Origin: Streptomyces qinzhouensis
Lineage (GTDB): Bacteria; Actinomycetota; Actinomycetes; Streptomycetales; Streptomycetaceae
Assembly: GCF_007856155.1 (NCBI RefSeq)
Contig: NZ_CP042266.1
Location: forward strand, 682,001-746,000
Length of the DNA: 64,000 nucleotides
Direction: 5' to 3'
This document shows positions 1 through 10,400 of the stretch, in pieces (the stretch's first letter is position 1; each line of letters opens with the position of its first letter). The position numbers and the translations under genes were made by a program. The notes below the pieces were generated by a model that made no database searches, was not told the origin of the DNA, and was given only the letters and a program-made list of their open reading frames with translations.

Positions 1-2
1 CC

Positions 3-944
3 GGCCGGGGCGACCGGCTGCGGATGAACATCGCCGCGGACTTCGAGATCAACGACGACACCTTCGACGACGAACTCCCTTGCCCCGAGGACGCCGTGCG
101 GCCCCGGATGCTGCGACTGCCGGAAGGGCAGCTGATGGAGGAGTACGTACGGCAGTTCGGGCTCGGGGCGGTGGACGAACGGCTCGTCTGGCTGGACTGC
201 GGCAGCGGTTCCGACGGCCTCGACCGTGAATGGCAACTGGGGCCCGACGGCGCGGACGGCCTCGCCCCGCACGAGCGGGACGCGGTCCGGTTCCGGGTGG
301 CGGAGGGCATCACCGGCCGGCCCGGCCCGGCCCCGCGCTCTTGGCGGCGCTGGGCCGAGGAGGCGTTCCATCCGCCGCAGCCGTGGCGGGAGCTGCTGGG
401 CTCGGCCGTCCGCTCGGCGGCATCCGGCCCCGGGGTCGGCGAGGACTACACCTACGGCCGGCCCGCGCGCCGCTCGGCGGGTCTCCCCGGAGTGGTGCTG
501 CCGAGCCTCCGGCACCGGCCGCCCCGGGTCTCGGTGATCGTCGACACCTCGGGTTCGGTCAGCGACGCCGAACTGGGCAGCGCCCTGCTCGAAGTCTCGG
601 CGATCGTCCGGACCCTGGGCGGCCGCCGCGACCTGGTGACGGTGGTGTCCTGCGACGCGGCGGCCCGGATCGCCCACCCCCTGTGCGAGGCGGAGGGCAT
701 CCCGCTGGTCGGCGGCGGGGGCACGGACCTCCGGACGGGCTTCACCACGGCACTGTCCGCGCATCCGCGCCCGGACGTCGTCGTCGCCCTCACGGACGGG
801 CAGACCCCGTGGCCCTCGGCACCCCCCGGGTGCCGGACGGTGGTGGGTCTGTTCGCCCGCAGCGGCGGCGCCGAGGACGATCCGTACTACACGCCGGTCC
901 ACCCGCCGGACTGGGCGCGGGTGGTGCGGATCGGCCCGGTATGA
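3..944 (+). CDS. VWA-like/DUF2201 protein, 5' truncated by window edge
   Basis: This is the C-terminal part of a DUF2201-type protein, a family with a putative metallopeptidase half followed by a VWA-like half, usually encoded next to a MoxR-type AAA ATPase. The frame is open to the window edge, and the first ATG (24) lies inside the conserved NIAADFEINDD stretch, so the true start is upstream. The C-terminal ~150 residues form the VWA-like fold: a DTSGSVSD metal-site-like motif, GGGGTDLRTGF, and VVALTDGQTPW. The metallopeptidase half is mostly outside the window. Its biochemical role in Streptomyces is not established. It converges on the next gene. The family call is secure; the function is unknown. 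Confidence 0.75.
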   Translation, partial: GRGDRLRMNIAADFEINDDTFDDELPCPEDAVRPRMLRLPEGQLMEEYVRQFGLGAVDERLVWLDCGSGSDGLDREWQLGPDGADGLAPHERDAVRFRVAEGITGRPGPAPRSWRRWAEEAFHPPQPWRELLGSAVRSAASGPGVGEDYTYGRPARRSAGLPGVVLPSLRHRPPRVSVIVDTSGSVSDAELGSALLEVSAIVRTLGGRRDLVTVVSCDAAARIAHPLCEAEGIPLVGGGGTDLRTGFTTALSAHPRPDVVVALTDGQTPWPSAPPGCRTVVGLFARSGGAEDDPYYTPVHPPDWARVVRIGPV

Positions 945-1035
945 GCCCGACGCGACACCGTCGGCGCGGCGGGCCCGGCCCGGCCGTGCCGGTGCGCGAC
1001 GCCGGCCAGGCCTGCCACCAGCATGTTTACCTGGG

Positions 1036-1773
1036 TCATGCCCCCGGGTCCGCCGTCACAGGCAGGCACTCGGCGAGCAGGTCGACGACGTCGCGCCAGG
1101 CTCGCCGCGCGTGCTGTGGGTGGTAGCCGACGCCGGGGACCACGGGGTGGTCGACCGGCGGGTGATGGAAGGCGTGCAAGGCTCCGCCATAGACCGTGAG
1201 GCGCCAGTCGACGCCCGCGGCCTGCATCTCAGCGGTAAACGCGTTTCGTTGCGCGGGCGGCATGATCGGGTCTTCCGACCCGACCCCGGCCCACACGGGG
1301 CAGCGTATGCGCGCCGCCTCGCCCGGTCGCCCCGTGGTCAGTGCGTTGACTGTCCCGATCGCGCGCAGGTCGACGCCGCCGCGCCCGAGCTCCAGCCCGA
1401 CGGCGCCCCCGGTGCCGTAGCCGACGGCGGCGATGCGGTCCGGGTCGGTCCGGGGCTCGGTGCGCAACACGTCGAGCGCCGCATGGCCGATCCCCCGCAT
1501 CCGGTCGGGATCAGCGAGCAGTGGCATGCAACGGGCCAGCATCTCCTCGGGATCACCCAAGTAGCGCCCGCCGTGAAGGTCGAAGGCCAGCGCTACATAT
1601 CCCAGCTCGGCGAGAGCATCGGCCCGGCGGCGCTCGACGTCGCTGAGCCCCATGCCCTCCGGCCCGAGCAGCACCGCGGGCCGACGGCCGAAACCGGCCG
1701 GGAGGGCGAGGTGCCCGATCATCGTCAAACCGTCGGCCGGGTACTCGACCGCACGCGTCGTCATCTTCGTCAT
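1036..1773 (-). CDS. Dienelactone-hydrolase-like alpha/beta hydrolase lacking the nucleophile
   Basis: A 245-residue protein with the dienelactone hydrolase fold. It has the conserved GPEGMG loop (Glu39), an FDLHGGR segment, a candidate acid in GSEDP (Asp168) and a candidate base in GGALHAFHH (His200). The nucleophile elbow reads GYGTGG (118-123), so the Cys or Ser normally at position 120 is Gly. It may be a non-catalytic paralogue or use another residue. ATG 1773 was chosen because the frame 5' of it looks non-coding; ATG 1764 is an alternative. The gene stands alone, converging with the DUF2201 gene and divergent from metG. The fold call is good; no substrate can be assigned. Confidence 0.7.
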   Translation of the reverse strand: MTKMTTRAVEYPADGLTMIGHLALPAGFGRRPAVLLGPEGMGLSDVERRRADALAELGYVALAFDLHGGRYLGDPEEMLARCMPLLADPDRMRGIGHAALDVLRTEPRTDPDRIAAVGYGTGGAVGLELGRGGVDLRAIGTVNALTTGRPGEAARIRCPVWAGVGSEDPIMPPAQRNAFTAEMQAAGVDWRLTVYGGALHAFHHPPVDHPVVPGVGYHPQHARRAWRDVVDLLAECLPVTADPGA

Positions 1774-2121
1774 AAGACCGGACGGTAATGATCGTCGAGC
1801 CCGGTCCGGCCGGTGTTCTGCCACTGGCAGAACAGCGCGGGTGCGCCTCTGAGATAGGGGACGGGCCCGGCACCCAGAGCCTCAAGATCATCCCGTTGCT
1901 CACCCGTCCGCTCACGCGGACGGGCCCGGCTCGCGGTGGCCCGGCCGGGGCGGGGAAACGCGGTCGGGCCAGGGGGTACGTATTGGATAGGATGCAATCG
2001 GCCTGCAGGAAGCCACCGTCACGCTCCGTGTGCGACCGGTGTGCCGTGACGGGCCTCGACCTCGACCCCATTGCCGTGCGGCCACCGGGCCCGCGGCGGT
2101 AGACACTGGGAGCATCCAACG
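1774..2121. promoter_or_regulatory. Divergent intergenic region upstream of metG
   Basis: These 348 bases separate the hydrolase gene from metG and hold no credible gene. A candidate -10 hexamer TAGGAT lies at 1988-1993 on the plus strand, but no convincing -35 was found. The metG ribosome binding site is GGGAG at about 2108-2112. I saw no T-box specifier architecture. Confidence 0.35.
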
Positions 2122-3828
<1,707 letters not shown>

Positions 3829-3849
3829 GTAGTAAGTAGTACGGAATGT

Positions 3850-3890
3850 GGGAGCCGGCGACTCGGAAGGGTCGGCGGCTCCCGTTTTTT
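3850..3890 (+). terminator. Rho-independent terminator of metG
   Basis: A 13-bp stem with one mismatch (arms 3850-3862 and 3871-3883) around an 8-base loop, followed by G and six T. The T tract lies only on the plus-strand side, so it mainly serves metG, although the lipoprotein gene converges on it. Confidence 0.9.
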
Positions 3891-3891
3891 G

Positions 3892-4428
3892 TCACTCCAT
3901 GAACTCCGCGCACCCGTACTTCTTCGACCGGCCGTCGCCCGTCTGCACGACGACCGGGATCTCCTCGGTGCGCTGCTTCCCGCCGCCGAGCACGGCGCGC
4001 GAACGGGCGATGCTGCACACGATCTGGCCCAGCAGATTCCGGTCGTCCACCGTGGTGAGGGAGAGCGAGTGATGCGAGACGCTCACATACACCAGGCCGT
4101 CGCTGACCTTGGCCACGTATCGAGCGCCGTCGTCGTCCCCCATCAGCGTGGTGAGACCGGCGACCTCGCGTTCCGACTGGGTCGGCCCCACCCGCAGGCC
4201 CTTGAGGACTCCATTCGGGTCCTCGATGCTCTCGTTCCTGGTGCCCGGGCGGGCGACCGCCTCCAGCCGGCCCGTCGGGGACACGAAGTAGAGGCGGTGC
4301 CCCGTGGTGAGCCCGCCGGCGGACTTCCCGCCGTCGAGGACGCCGGTGGGGCGGACCCCGCAGCCCGTGAGCAGGACTGCCGTCAGGGCCGTCGCCAGGA
4401 GCGCGGCGGTCCGGTGCCGGAGCTTCAT
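3892..4428 (-). CDS. Lipoprotein, third gene of a two-component operon
   Basis: A 178-residue predicted lipoprotein. It has a basic N-terminus, a hydrophobic segment and a lipobox LLTGC (Cys23). The exported part has no catalytic motif I recognise; it carries a VSPTGRLEAVARPG stretch and two further Cys (in QIVCSIAR and KYGCAEF) that could form a disulfide. The start ATG overlaps the stop of the sensor kinase gene by 4 bp, so the two are probably translationally coupled. Lipoproteins encoded with a sensor kinase, such as CseA in the CseBC system, often modulate the sensor; a similar role is inferred from position only. Confidence 0.75.
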   Translation of the reverse strand: MKLRHRTAALLATALTAVLLTGCGVRPTGVLDGGKSAGGLTTGHRLYFVSPTGRLEAVARPGTRNESIEDPNGVLKGLRVGPTQSEREVAGLTTLMGDDDGARYVAKVSDGLVYVSVSHHSLSLTTVDDRNLLGQIVCSIARSRAVLGGGKQRTEEIPVVVQTGDGRSKKYGCAEFME

Positions 4429-5903
4429 CGGTCCTCCTCGGGGGCGGGGTGCCGGGGCAGTCGCAGGGTGAACACCGCACCGCCGCCGGGCCGGTTGGCG
4501 GCCTCGATGGTGCCGCCGTGCAGCCGGGCGTTCTCCAGGGCGATGGCGGTGCCCAGTCCGCTGCCCTCCGAGCGGGTGCGGGCCGCGTCCGCCTTGTAGA
4601 AGCGGTCGAAGACCTGGTCGACGGCTTCCGGCGGCAGTCCGGGGCCGCGGTCGGCGACCTCGACGGTCAGCCCGTCGCCCGCCGGGTCGGCGCTCAGGGT
4701 CAGGGTGACGGGCGGGGCGCCGTGCCGGAGCGCGTTGCCGACGAGATTGGCGACGATCACATCGACGCGCCGCCGGTCGACCCGGGCCGTGATCCCGGAC
4801 GGCAGCACGGTCTCCACCCGGTCGGTCCAGTTGCGCAGCGAGAGCGTGGCGCGGACGGCTTCGGCGAGGTCGGTCCTGGCGAGGTGGAGCCGGGCGGCGC
4901 CCGAGTCGAAGCGGGACATCTCCATCAGATCGTCGACGAGCCGGGCGAGTCTGCCGGTCTCCTCGCTGACCGTGCGGGCGGCGTGGGCGGTGTCCGGCGG
5001 CAGCGAGGCGGCGTCCTCGTCGAGGACGGTGGCGACCATCGTCATCGCGGCGAGCGGGGTGCGCAGTTCGTGCGACACATCGGCGACGAACCGTTTCGCC
5101 CGTTCGTCCTGGGCGCGGAGTTCGTCGATGGACGCCTCCAGGGCGCCCGCCGCCTGGTTGAAGTCCCGGGCCAGATCGGCCAGCTCGTCGCGGCCCCGCA
5201 CCCGGACCCGGGACGAGTAGTCGCCCGCCGCGTGGCGCCGGGTGGCCCGCCCCAGTTCACGGACCGGGCGCAGTACGGTTCCGGCGGCCAGCAGGCCGAG
5301 GACGGTGGCGAGCAGGACGACCGGCAGGATCCCGTCGCGTACCGCGTCGGCGACGCCCGTGGTGGCCTCGAGCTCCGCCCGCAGGGAGGTGACGGCGAAA
5401 GCGTCGAGGCCGGACGGCGCCCCCGGTTTACCCGGGTCGGCGCGGTCGAAGGTGATGGGGGTGCCAACGGCCAGATAGGGGCTGCCGCGCCACTCCACCC
5501 GCTGGAGGCTCATACCGTTGTGGGTCCTGACCCGCTGGCGCAGGGCGGGGGTGATCCGGGTCCGGTCGGCGGACTGGTCGGACGCGGCCGTGATCGACCG
5601 GTACTGGGCCACGACCAGGGTGTCGTCGCCGAGCCCGTCGGCGATCCGCCGGGCGAACCGGGTGAGGGAGACCTCGTCGGCCGGTACGTCGAAATCCGCG
5701 GCGGCCTGCTCGACACGGTTCCGGAACTCGGTCTGGACGGCGTCCTGTTTACGTTCCAGGACGGCGTTGCGGGATTCGCGGTAGGCGAGCGCGGTGGCGG
5801 TGACCCCGCTGACCAGGGCGACCAGAACGAAGGCGACGACGAGGCGGGTACGGAGTCCGCCGAGGCGGCGCAGTGTGCGCAGGGTGGGCCGGCGCACGGT
5901 CAC
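4425..5903 (-). CDS. Two-component sensor histidine kinase
   Basis: A 492-residue membrane kinase with TM1 at about 18-40, an extracytoplasmic sensing region of roughly 150 residues, TM2 around 190-215, and a HAMP segment with VLRPVRELGRATRRHAAGDY. The HisKA box is FVADVSHELRTPL, with phospho-acceptor His278. The HATPase domain shows NLVGNALRHG (N box), DRGPGLP (G1) and GSGLGTAIA (G2). It phosphorylates the response regulator encoded just upstream, whose gene it overlaps by 4 bp, and is followed by the lipoprotein. The signal is unknown. The adjacent efflux genes make cell-envelope or antibiotic stress a plausible inference. Confidence 0.93.
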   Translation of the reverse strand: MTVRRPTLRTLRRLGGLRTRLVVAFVLVALVSGVTATALAYRESRNAVLERKQDAVQTEFRNRVEQAAADFDVPADEVSLTRFARRIADGLGDDTLVVAQYRSITAASDQSADRTRITPALRQRVRTHNGMSLQRVEWRGSPYLAVGTPITFDRADPGKPGAPSGLDAFAVTSLRAELEATTGVADAVRDGILPVVLLATVLGLLAAGTVLRPVRELGRATRRHAAGDYSSRVRVRGRDELADLARDFNQAAGALEASIDELRAQDERAKRFVADVSHELRTPLAAMTMVATVLDEDAASLPPDTAHAARTVSEETGRLARLVDDLMEMSRFDSGAARLHLARTDLAEAVRATLSLRNWTDRVETVLPSGITARVDRRRVDVIVANLVGNALRHGAPPVTLTLSADPAGDGLTVEVADRGPGLPPEAVDQVFDRFYKADAARTRSEGSGLGTAIALENARLHGGTIEAANRPGGGAVFTLRLPRHPAPEEDR

Positions 5904-6589
5904 ACCGGCCCGAAACGGTAGCCGAAGCCCCGTACCGTCTGGATGTAACGCGGTCGGGCGGGCAGGTCCTCGATCTTGGCGCGGAGTCGGCCGACCGCGG
6001 CGTCCACAAGCCGTGAATCGCCGAGGAAGTCGTGGTCCCAGACGGATTCCAGCAGCTGTTCGCGGCTGAAGACCCGGGCCGGGGACGCGGAGAGTTCGAG
6101 GAGCAGCCTGAGCTCGGTGGGCGGCAGGGTGATCGTGGTGCCGCGTTTGACGACGGTGAGTCCGGCCCGGTCGATGAGGAGTCCGGCATGGTCCTCGCCC
6201 TGGGCCGACCGGGACGGTTCGGCCCGGCGCAGGGCCGCCCGGATCCGGGCCTCCAGGACGGCGGCGGTCACCGGTTTCACGACATAGTCGTCGGCGCCCG
6301 CCTCCAGTCCGTGCACGATATCGCTGTCGTCGCCGCGCGCCGTGAGCATGATCACCGGCATGGTGGAGCCGGTGGCCCGCAGTCTGCGGCAGACCTCGAA
6401 GCCGTCCATGCCCGGCAGCATCAGGTCGAGTACGGCGAGTTCGGCGGCCGGTCCCGCCGGGTCGGCCAGCAGGGCGAGGGCGTCCTCTCCGGTGGCGGCC
6501 GTGGAGACGTCGTAGCCGTGGCGGCGCAGCACCAGTTCCATGCCGTCGCGCACGGAAACGTCATCCTCGATCAGCAGTACATGGGGCAT
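5900..6589 (-). CDS. OmpR/PhoB-family response regulator
   Basis: A 229-residue regulator. The receiver domain is at 1-120, with acidic pocket EDD (8-10), phospho-acceptor Asp55 in VLDLMLPGMDG, a Thr in LTARG and Lys in VVKPV. A C-terminal winged-helix domain ends with RYIQTVRGFGYRFGPV, typical of OmpR-type proteins. ATG 6589 (MPHVLLIEDD) is chosen over an in-frame start 37 codons upstream because conservation begins there. It leads the minus-strand operon and is divergent from the lipoprotein/efflux operon, which is its likely target. An inverted repeat lies in the shared spacer. Confidence 0.95.
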   Translation of the reverse strand: MPHVLLIEDDVSVRDGMELVLRRHGYDVSTAATGEDALALLADPAGPAAELAVLDLMLPGMDGFEVCRRLRATGSTMPVIMLTARGDDSDIVHGLEAGADDYVVKPVTAAVLEARIRAALRRAEPSRSAQGEDHAGLLIDRAGLTVVKRGTTITLPPTELRLLLELSASPARVFSREQLLESVWDHDFLGDSRLVDAAVGRLRAKIEDLPARPRYIQTVRGFGYRFGPV

Positions 6590-6611
6590 GGAGCCGATTA
6601 TGCGCGACGGT

Positions 6612-6637
6612 TTTCCCTGTTCAGGACCGGCGGGAAA
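6612..6637. promoter_or_regulatory. Inverted repeat in the regulator/efflux divergent spacer
   Basis: TTTCCC at 6612-6617 and GGGAAA at 6632-6637 form a dyad separated by 14 bases, inside the 134-bp spacer between the response regulator and the plus-strand lipoprotein gene. It is a candidate operator for the response regulator. No experimental or comparative support is available here. Confidence 0.35.
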
Positions 6638-6723
6638 GGTCTTGCGGGGGTTCTCGCGCATTGTTACGTGTTCATCATGCGGCCATGGACCGGCCGCCAT
6701 ACGGGCGGCCGACGGTGGTCCGC

Positions 6724-7380
6724 ATGACGATCCGTACCGCCTCCCGCGGCACCGCCCGGCTCCGGCTCGCCGCGTTCGCCGCCGCTCCCCTGCTCGTCCT
6801 CGTCACCGCCTGCGGCGGCGGGGACGGGGACGGGGTCCGTGCCCATGACTCCGCCGAGATCGCGTCCGTACCCGATACGCCGGCCCCGGACGCGGCGCCC
6901 GCCGGGAAGCCGACCACCGCGCCGCCCGCCGCCGAGGGCAAGAGCGCCTTCTACGACGCGCAGATGGTGTACGTCCGCTGCATGCGGACCAAGGGCGGTT
7001 CGAAGGACTTCCCCGATCCGAGGCTGAGCGGCCATCTCGACTGGTCGAAGATCAACGAGATCAGGGACCCGAGGGGCGACGGTTCGGACACCAAGGGCGG
7101 CCGTAACGGTGTCTGCGGACCCGAGCTGCGGGCCGCCTCGGATCTGGCGCCCCAGCGGGACAAGCAGAAGGACTACGAGTCGATGCTGGCGCACGCGATC
7201 TGTATGCGCGACAACGGCGTCAGCAAGTTCACCAACCCCACCATGTCCGGTGGCGGGGTGATGCCGGGCGGCGACCCCGACCCGGTGAATCCGAAGCTCG
7301 ACGTCGAGTCGCCGGCCTATGAGCGGGCCCGCGAGGCATGCAAGGGAAAGCTGCTCGAAGGCCTGGACGGGATGCAGTAG
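6724..7380 (+). CDS. Secreted lipoprotein, first gene of efflux operon
   Basis: A 218-residue lipoprotein with a twin-basic N-terminus, hydrophobic core and lipobox LVTAC (Cys30), followed by a Gly/Asp-rich then Pro/Ala-rich linker to about residue 75. The folded part has MVYVRCMRTKGG, CGPELRAA, AHAICMRDNGVSKFTNPTMSG and EACKGKL, giving four Cys that could pair outside the membrane. The repeated pattern CMR-x-(K/N)G suggests two similar halves. ATG 6724 is preferred over 6661 because the signal peptide begins there. Its stop codon is immediately followed by the ATG of the adaptor gene, so it is probably an accessory subunit of the exporter. No enzymatic role is seen. Confidence 0.75.
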   Translation: MTIRTASRGTARLRLAAFAAAPLLVLVTACGGGDGDGVRAHDSAEIASVPDTPAPDAAPAGKPTTAPPAAEGKSAFYDAQMVYVRCMRTKGGSKDFPDPRLSGHLDWSKINEIRDPRGDGSDTKGGRNGVCGPELRAASDLAPQRDKQKDYESMLAHAICMRDNGVSKFTNPTMSGGGVMPGGDPDPVNPKLDVESPAYERAREACKGKLLEGLDGMQ

Positions 7381-8448
7381 ATGAGACGTCGTACCGCAAT
7401 CCTCACCACCGGTGCCGTGGTGGCCGCGGCCGCGGTGGGAGCGGGTGTCCTGGTGTACGGGGGCGGTGAATCCGGCGGCGGAGGCTCCCGCGGGAAGAAG
7501 CCGCCCGCCACGACCACGATCACCCGCGCGGATCTCACCCTGTCCACGACCGTCGACGGAAAGGTCGACTTCGCCCAGCGCCGTCCGGTGAAGTCCGCGG
7601 TCCCCGGCACGGTGACGGTCGCCGCGCGGGAAGGCGCCCGGGTCGGCCGCGGCCAGGCGCTGTACGAGCTGAACGACAAGCCGGTCAGTCTGCTGTACGG
7701 TCCGGTGCCGGCGTTCCGGGAGATGAAGCCGGGCGACCGGGGCAGCGACGTCCTCCAACTGGAACGCAATCTGGTCACGCTCGGCCTCGGCGCCGGGATC
7801 TATGTCGACCCCCGGTACGACGAGGCGACGGCGGCCGCGGTCAAGGAGTGGCAGAAGTCGCTCAACCGGACGCCGACCGGCCGGGTCGGCAAAGGGGACG
7901 TCGTCTTCCAGCCCGGCGAGGTGACCGTCGTCCGCGCGGACGCGGCGCTCGCCGACCAGGTGGGCCCGGACACACCCGTCCTCACCGTGGCCTCCACCAG
8001 ACCGGTGGTCCGGGCGCGGCTGGAGCAGACCGATGTGTCGCTGACCGCACCCGGCACCCGGGTCGAGGTCACACTGCCCGGCGGCACGGTCCGGCGGGGC
8101 AAGGTCGCCGGGACGGTCCGGCCGGACCAGACCGGCCCTGGTACGCCCGAGAACAGCATCACGGTCGAGATCGCCCTGGACGGCGGCGCCTCCGGGGTCT
8201 CCCGTGAGGACGCCGAGAAGAGCGCGAGCGTGCGGTTCGTCAGCGAGAGCCGGGAGAACGTCCTGACCGTCCCCGTCGAGGCGATCGTCGCCCTGCGCGG
8301 CACCGACGGCGGTTACGGCCTCCAGCTCGTGGAGGGCGGCACATCCCGGATGGTACGGGTGGAGACCGGGATGACGGCCGACGGCCGGATCGAGGTCAGC
8401 GGGCCGCTCGTCAAGGAGGGGCTGAGGATCGGGGTGGCCGCGGAATGA
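7381..8448 (+). CDS. MacA-like efflux adaptor with peptidoglycan-binding domain
   Basis: A 355-residue membrane-fusion-type protein. It has an N-terminal signal/anchor (about 5-27), a Gly/Ser linker, a lipoyl/barrel-sandwich segment (VPGTVTVAAREGARVGRGQALYEL), an inserted PG_binding_1 domain (PGDRGSDVLQLERNLVTLGLG, about 120-170), and a beta-barrel with a C-terminal VPVEAIVAL segment. In the family such adaptors connect a MacB-type ABC permease to the outside; in Gram-positive cells the wall-binding domain may hold the pump in peptidoglycan. It starts directly after the lipoprotein stop and overlaps the ATPase gene by 4 bp. Confidence 0.85.
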   Translation: MRRRTAILTTGAVVAAAAVGAGVLVYGGGESGGGGSRGKKPPATTTITRADLTLSTTVDGKVDFAQRRPVKSAVPGTVTVAAREGARVGRGQALYELNDKPVSLLYGPVPAFREMKPGDRGSDVLQLERNLVTLGLGAGIYVDPRYDEATAAAVKEWQKSLNRTPTGRVGKGDVVFQPGEVTVVRADAALADQVGPDTPVLTVASTRPVVRARLEQTDVSLTAPGTRVEVTLPGGTVRRGKVAGTVRPDQTGPGTPENSITVEIALDGGASGVSREDAEKSASVRFVSESRENVLTVPVEAIVALRGTDGGYGLQLVEGGTSRMVRVETGMTADGRIEVSGPLVKEGLRIGVAAE

Positions 8449-9161
8449 CCCTCACCTCGGCCGGACCACCGGTACCGGTGGTCGAACTACGGGGCGTCGC
8501 CAAGGAGTACCCGGGCGGGGTGCACGCCCTGCGCGGGGTGGACCTCACCGTCCACCCGGGCGAGCTCCTCGCGATCGTCGGCCCGTCGGGCTCGGGCAAA
8601 TCGACGATGCTGAACGTCATCGGCACCCTCGACGCGCCCTCGGCGGGCACGGTGAAGGTCGCCGGATACGACGTGGGCGCCCTGTCCGACGCCCGGCTGT
8701 CCGCCCTGCGCGCCCGCCATCTCGGCTTCGTGTTCCAGCACTTCCATCTGGCGGCGGGCCGGGACGCCGTCGACAATGTCGCCGACGGGCTGCTCTACGC
8801 GGGCGTCCCCCGGTCCCGGCGGCGGGAGCGGGCCCGGGCCGCCCTGGAGCGGGTCCGGCTCGGCCACCGTCTGGGGCACCGGCCCGCCGAGCTGTCCGGT
8901 GGTGAGAAGCAGCGTGTCGCCATCGCCCGCGCGCTGGTCGGCGAGCCGGAGCTGCTGCTGGCCGATGAGCCGACCGGCGCCCTGGACACCGCGTCCGGCC
9001 GGGTGGTGATGGAGCTGCTGCACGAGCTGAACGCGGCGGGCACCACCATCTGCGTGATCACGCACGACCAGGAGATCGCGGACTCGCTGCCGCGCCGGGT
9101 CCGGTTCCGGGACGGTGCGATCGTCTCCGACGTCCGTACCGGAGAGGTGGTCCCCCGATGA
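8445..9161 (+). CDS. MacB/LolD-type ABC transporter ATPase
   Basis: A 238-residue cytoplasmic ATPase subunit with Walker A GPSGSGKST (46-54), Q-loop FVFQHF, signature LSGGEKQRVAIARAL, Walker B LLLADEPTGALD and H-loop VITHD. Sequence type and neighbours place it in the MacB/LolD/FtsE branch, which works by mechanotransmission rather than classic transport. Both ends overlap neighbouring genes by 4 bp (ATGA), so adaptor, ATPase and permease are a tightly coupled operon. Substrate is unknown; antimicrobial or cell-wall-active peptides are typical of the family. Confidence 0.93.
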   Translation: MTLTSAGPPVPVVELRGVAKEYPGGVHALRGVDLTVHPGELLAIVGPSGSGKSTMLNVIGTLDAPSAGTVKVAGYDVGALSDARLSALRARHLGFVFQHFHLAAGRDAVDNVADGLLYAGVPRSRRRERARAALERVRLGHRLGHRPAELSGGEKQRVAIARALVGEPELLLADEPTGALDTASGRVVMELLHELNAAGTTICVITHDQEIADSLPRRVRFRDGAIVSDVRTGEVVPR

Positions 9162-10369
9162 GCGCCCCGGACCGCCGCGGGGCCCGGCTCCGGCCCTCCC
9201 GGCTGTCGCTCCGCGATGTCCTCGGCCTGGGCGCCGTCGGACTGCGGGCCCGCCGCGCCCGGGTGGTCCTGTCCGCCCTCGGGATCGCGATCGGCATCGC
9301 CACGATGGTCGCCGTGGTCGGGCTCTCCCACTCCAGCAAGGCGGATCTGATGGCCCGGCTCGACCGGCTGGGCACCAATCTGCTGACCGTGGAGGCGGGC
9401 GAGAACGTGCGCGGCGAACCGGCCCGGCTGCCGGAGTCGGCGGTCGCGATGGTCGAACGCATCGGTCCCGTGCGGCACGCGACGGCGACGGCCGATCTGG
9501 ACGCCAGGGTCCGGCGCAGTGACCTCGTCCCGGAGGAGCGGACGCCCGGTGTCACCGCCCAGGCGGCCCGGACGGACCTGCTGACCGCGCTCAACGCCCG
9601 GATGGGCGAGGGAGTCTGGCTGAACCGGGCCAACGAGCGGCTGCCCGTCACGGTGCTCGGCTCGGTCGCCGCCCGGCGGCTCGGGGTGACGGCGCCGGGC
9701 GAGCGGATCGTGATGAACGACGTGGACGTCGTCGTGGTCGGCATTCTGCGGCCGGTGGAACTGGTCCCGACCCTGGACCGGGTGGCGCTGGTGGGCTTCC
9801 CGGCCGCCGAGCGGTATCTCCGCTTCGACGGACGGCCGACCACGGTCTTCGAACGCTCCCCGGACGCGACGGTCGACGAGGTCCGGGCCGTCCTGGCCCG
9901 TACGGTCAGCCCCGGCAACCCGGGAGCGGTCAAGGTCTCCCGCCCTTCGGACGCCCTCGCGGCGAAGGCCGCCACCGACAAGGGCCTGACCACGCTGATG
10001 CTCGGGCTGGGGGCGGTGGCGCTGCTGGTCGGCGGGGTCGGGGTGGCCAACACCATGGTCATCTCGGTACTGGAGCGGCGCCGGGAGATCGGTCTGCGCC
10101 GCGCCATCGGCGCCACCAGGAACGCGATCCGGCTCCAGTTCCTCACCGAGTCCCTGCTGCTGTCGGCGCTCGGCGGCGCGGCGGGCGCGGCCCTCGGCGC
10201 GGCGGCGACCTTCGGCTTCGCGGCCGTCCAGGGCTGGACCGCCGTGGTGCCCGCGTGGTCCGTCGCGGCCGGTTTCGCGGCGACGCTGTTCATCGGTGTG
10301 CTGGCGGGTCTCTATCCGGCAGTACGGGCGTCGAGACTGCACCCCACGGTCGCCCTGAACGGCTCCTGA
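9158..10369 (+). CDS. MacB-type ABC transporter permease
   Basis: A 403-residue permease with one N-terminal membrane helix (about 30-55), a large extracytoplasmic MacB_PCD-like domain, and three C-terminal FtsX-type helices. The conserved cytoplasmic segment SVLERRREIGLRRAIGAT precedes the last helix pair, and the protein ends with the usual GLYPAVRASRLHPTVALNG. It works with the ATPase and adaptor encoded directly upstream. It is the last gene of the efflux operon; the next gene is on the opposite strand 31 bp away. Confidence 0.92.
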   Translation: MSAPDRRGARLRPSRLSLRDVLGLGAVGLRARRARVVLSALGIAIGIATMVAVVGLSHSSKADLMARLDRLGTNLLTVEAGENVRGEPARLPESAVAMVERIGPVRHATATADLDARVRRSDLVPEERTPGVTAQAARTDLLTALNARMGEGVWLNRANERLPVTVLGSVAARRLGVTAPGERIVMNDVDVVVVGILRPVELVPTLDRVALVGFPAAERYLRFDGRPTTVFERSPDATVDEVRAVLARTVSPGNPGAVKVSRPSDALAAKAATDKGLTTLMLGLGAVALLVGGVGVANTMVISVLERRREIGLRRAIGATRNAIRLQFLTESLLLSALGGAAGAALGAAATFGFAAVQGWTAVVPAWSVAAGFAATLFIGVLAGLYPAVRASRLHPTVALNGS

Positions 10370-10400
10370 GGGACGCCGGCCCCGGGCCCGCGGCGGAGTG

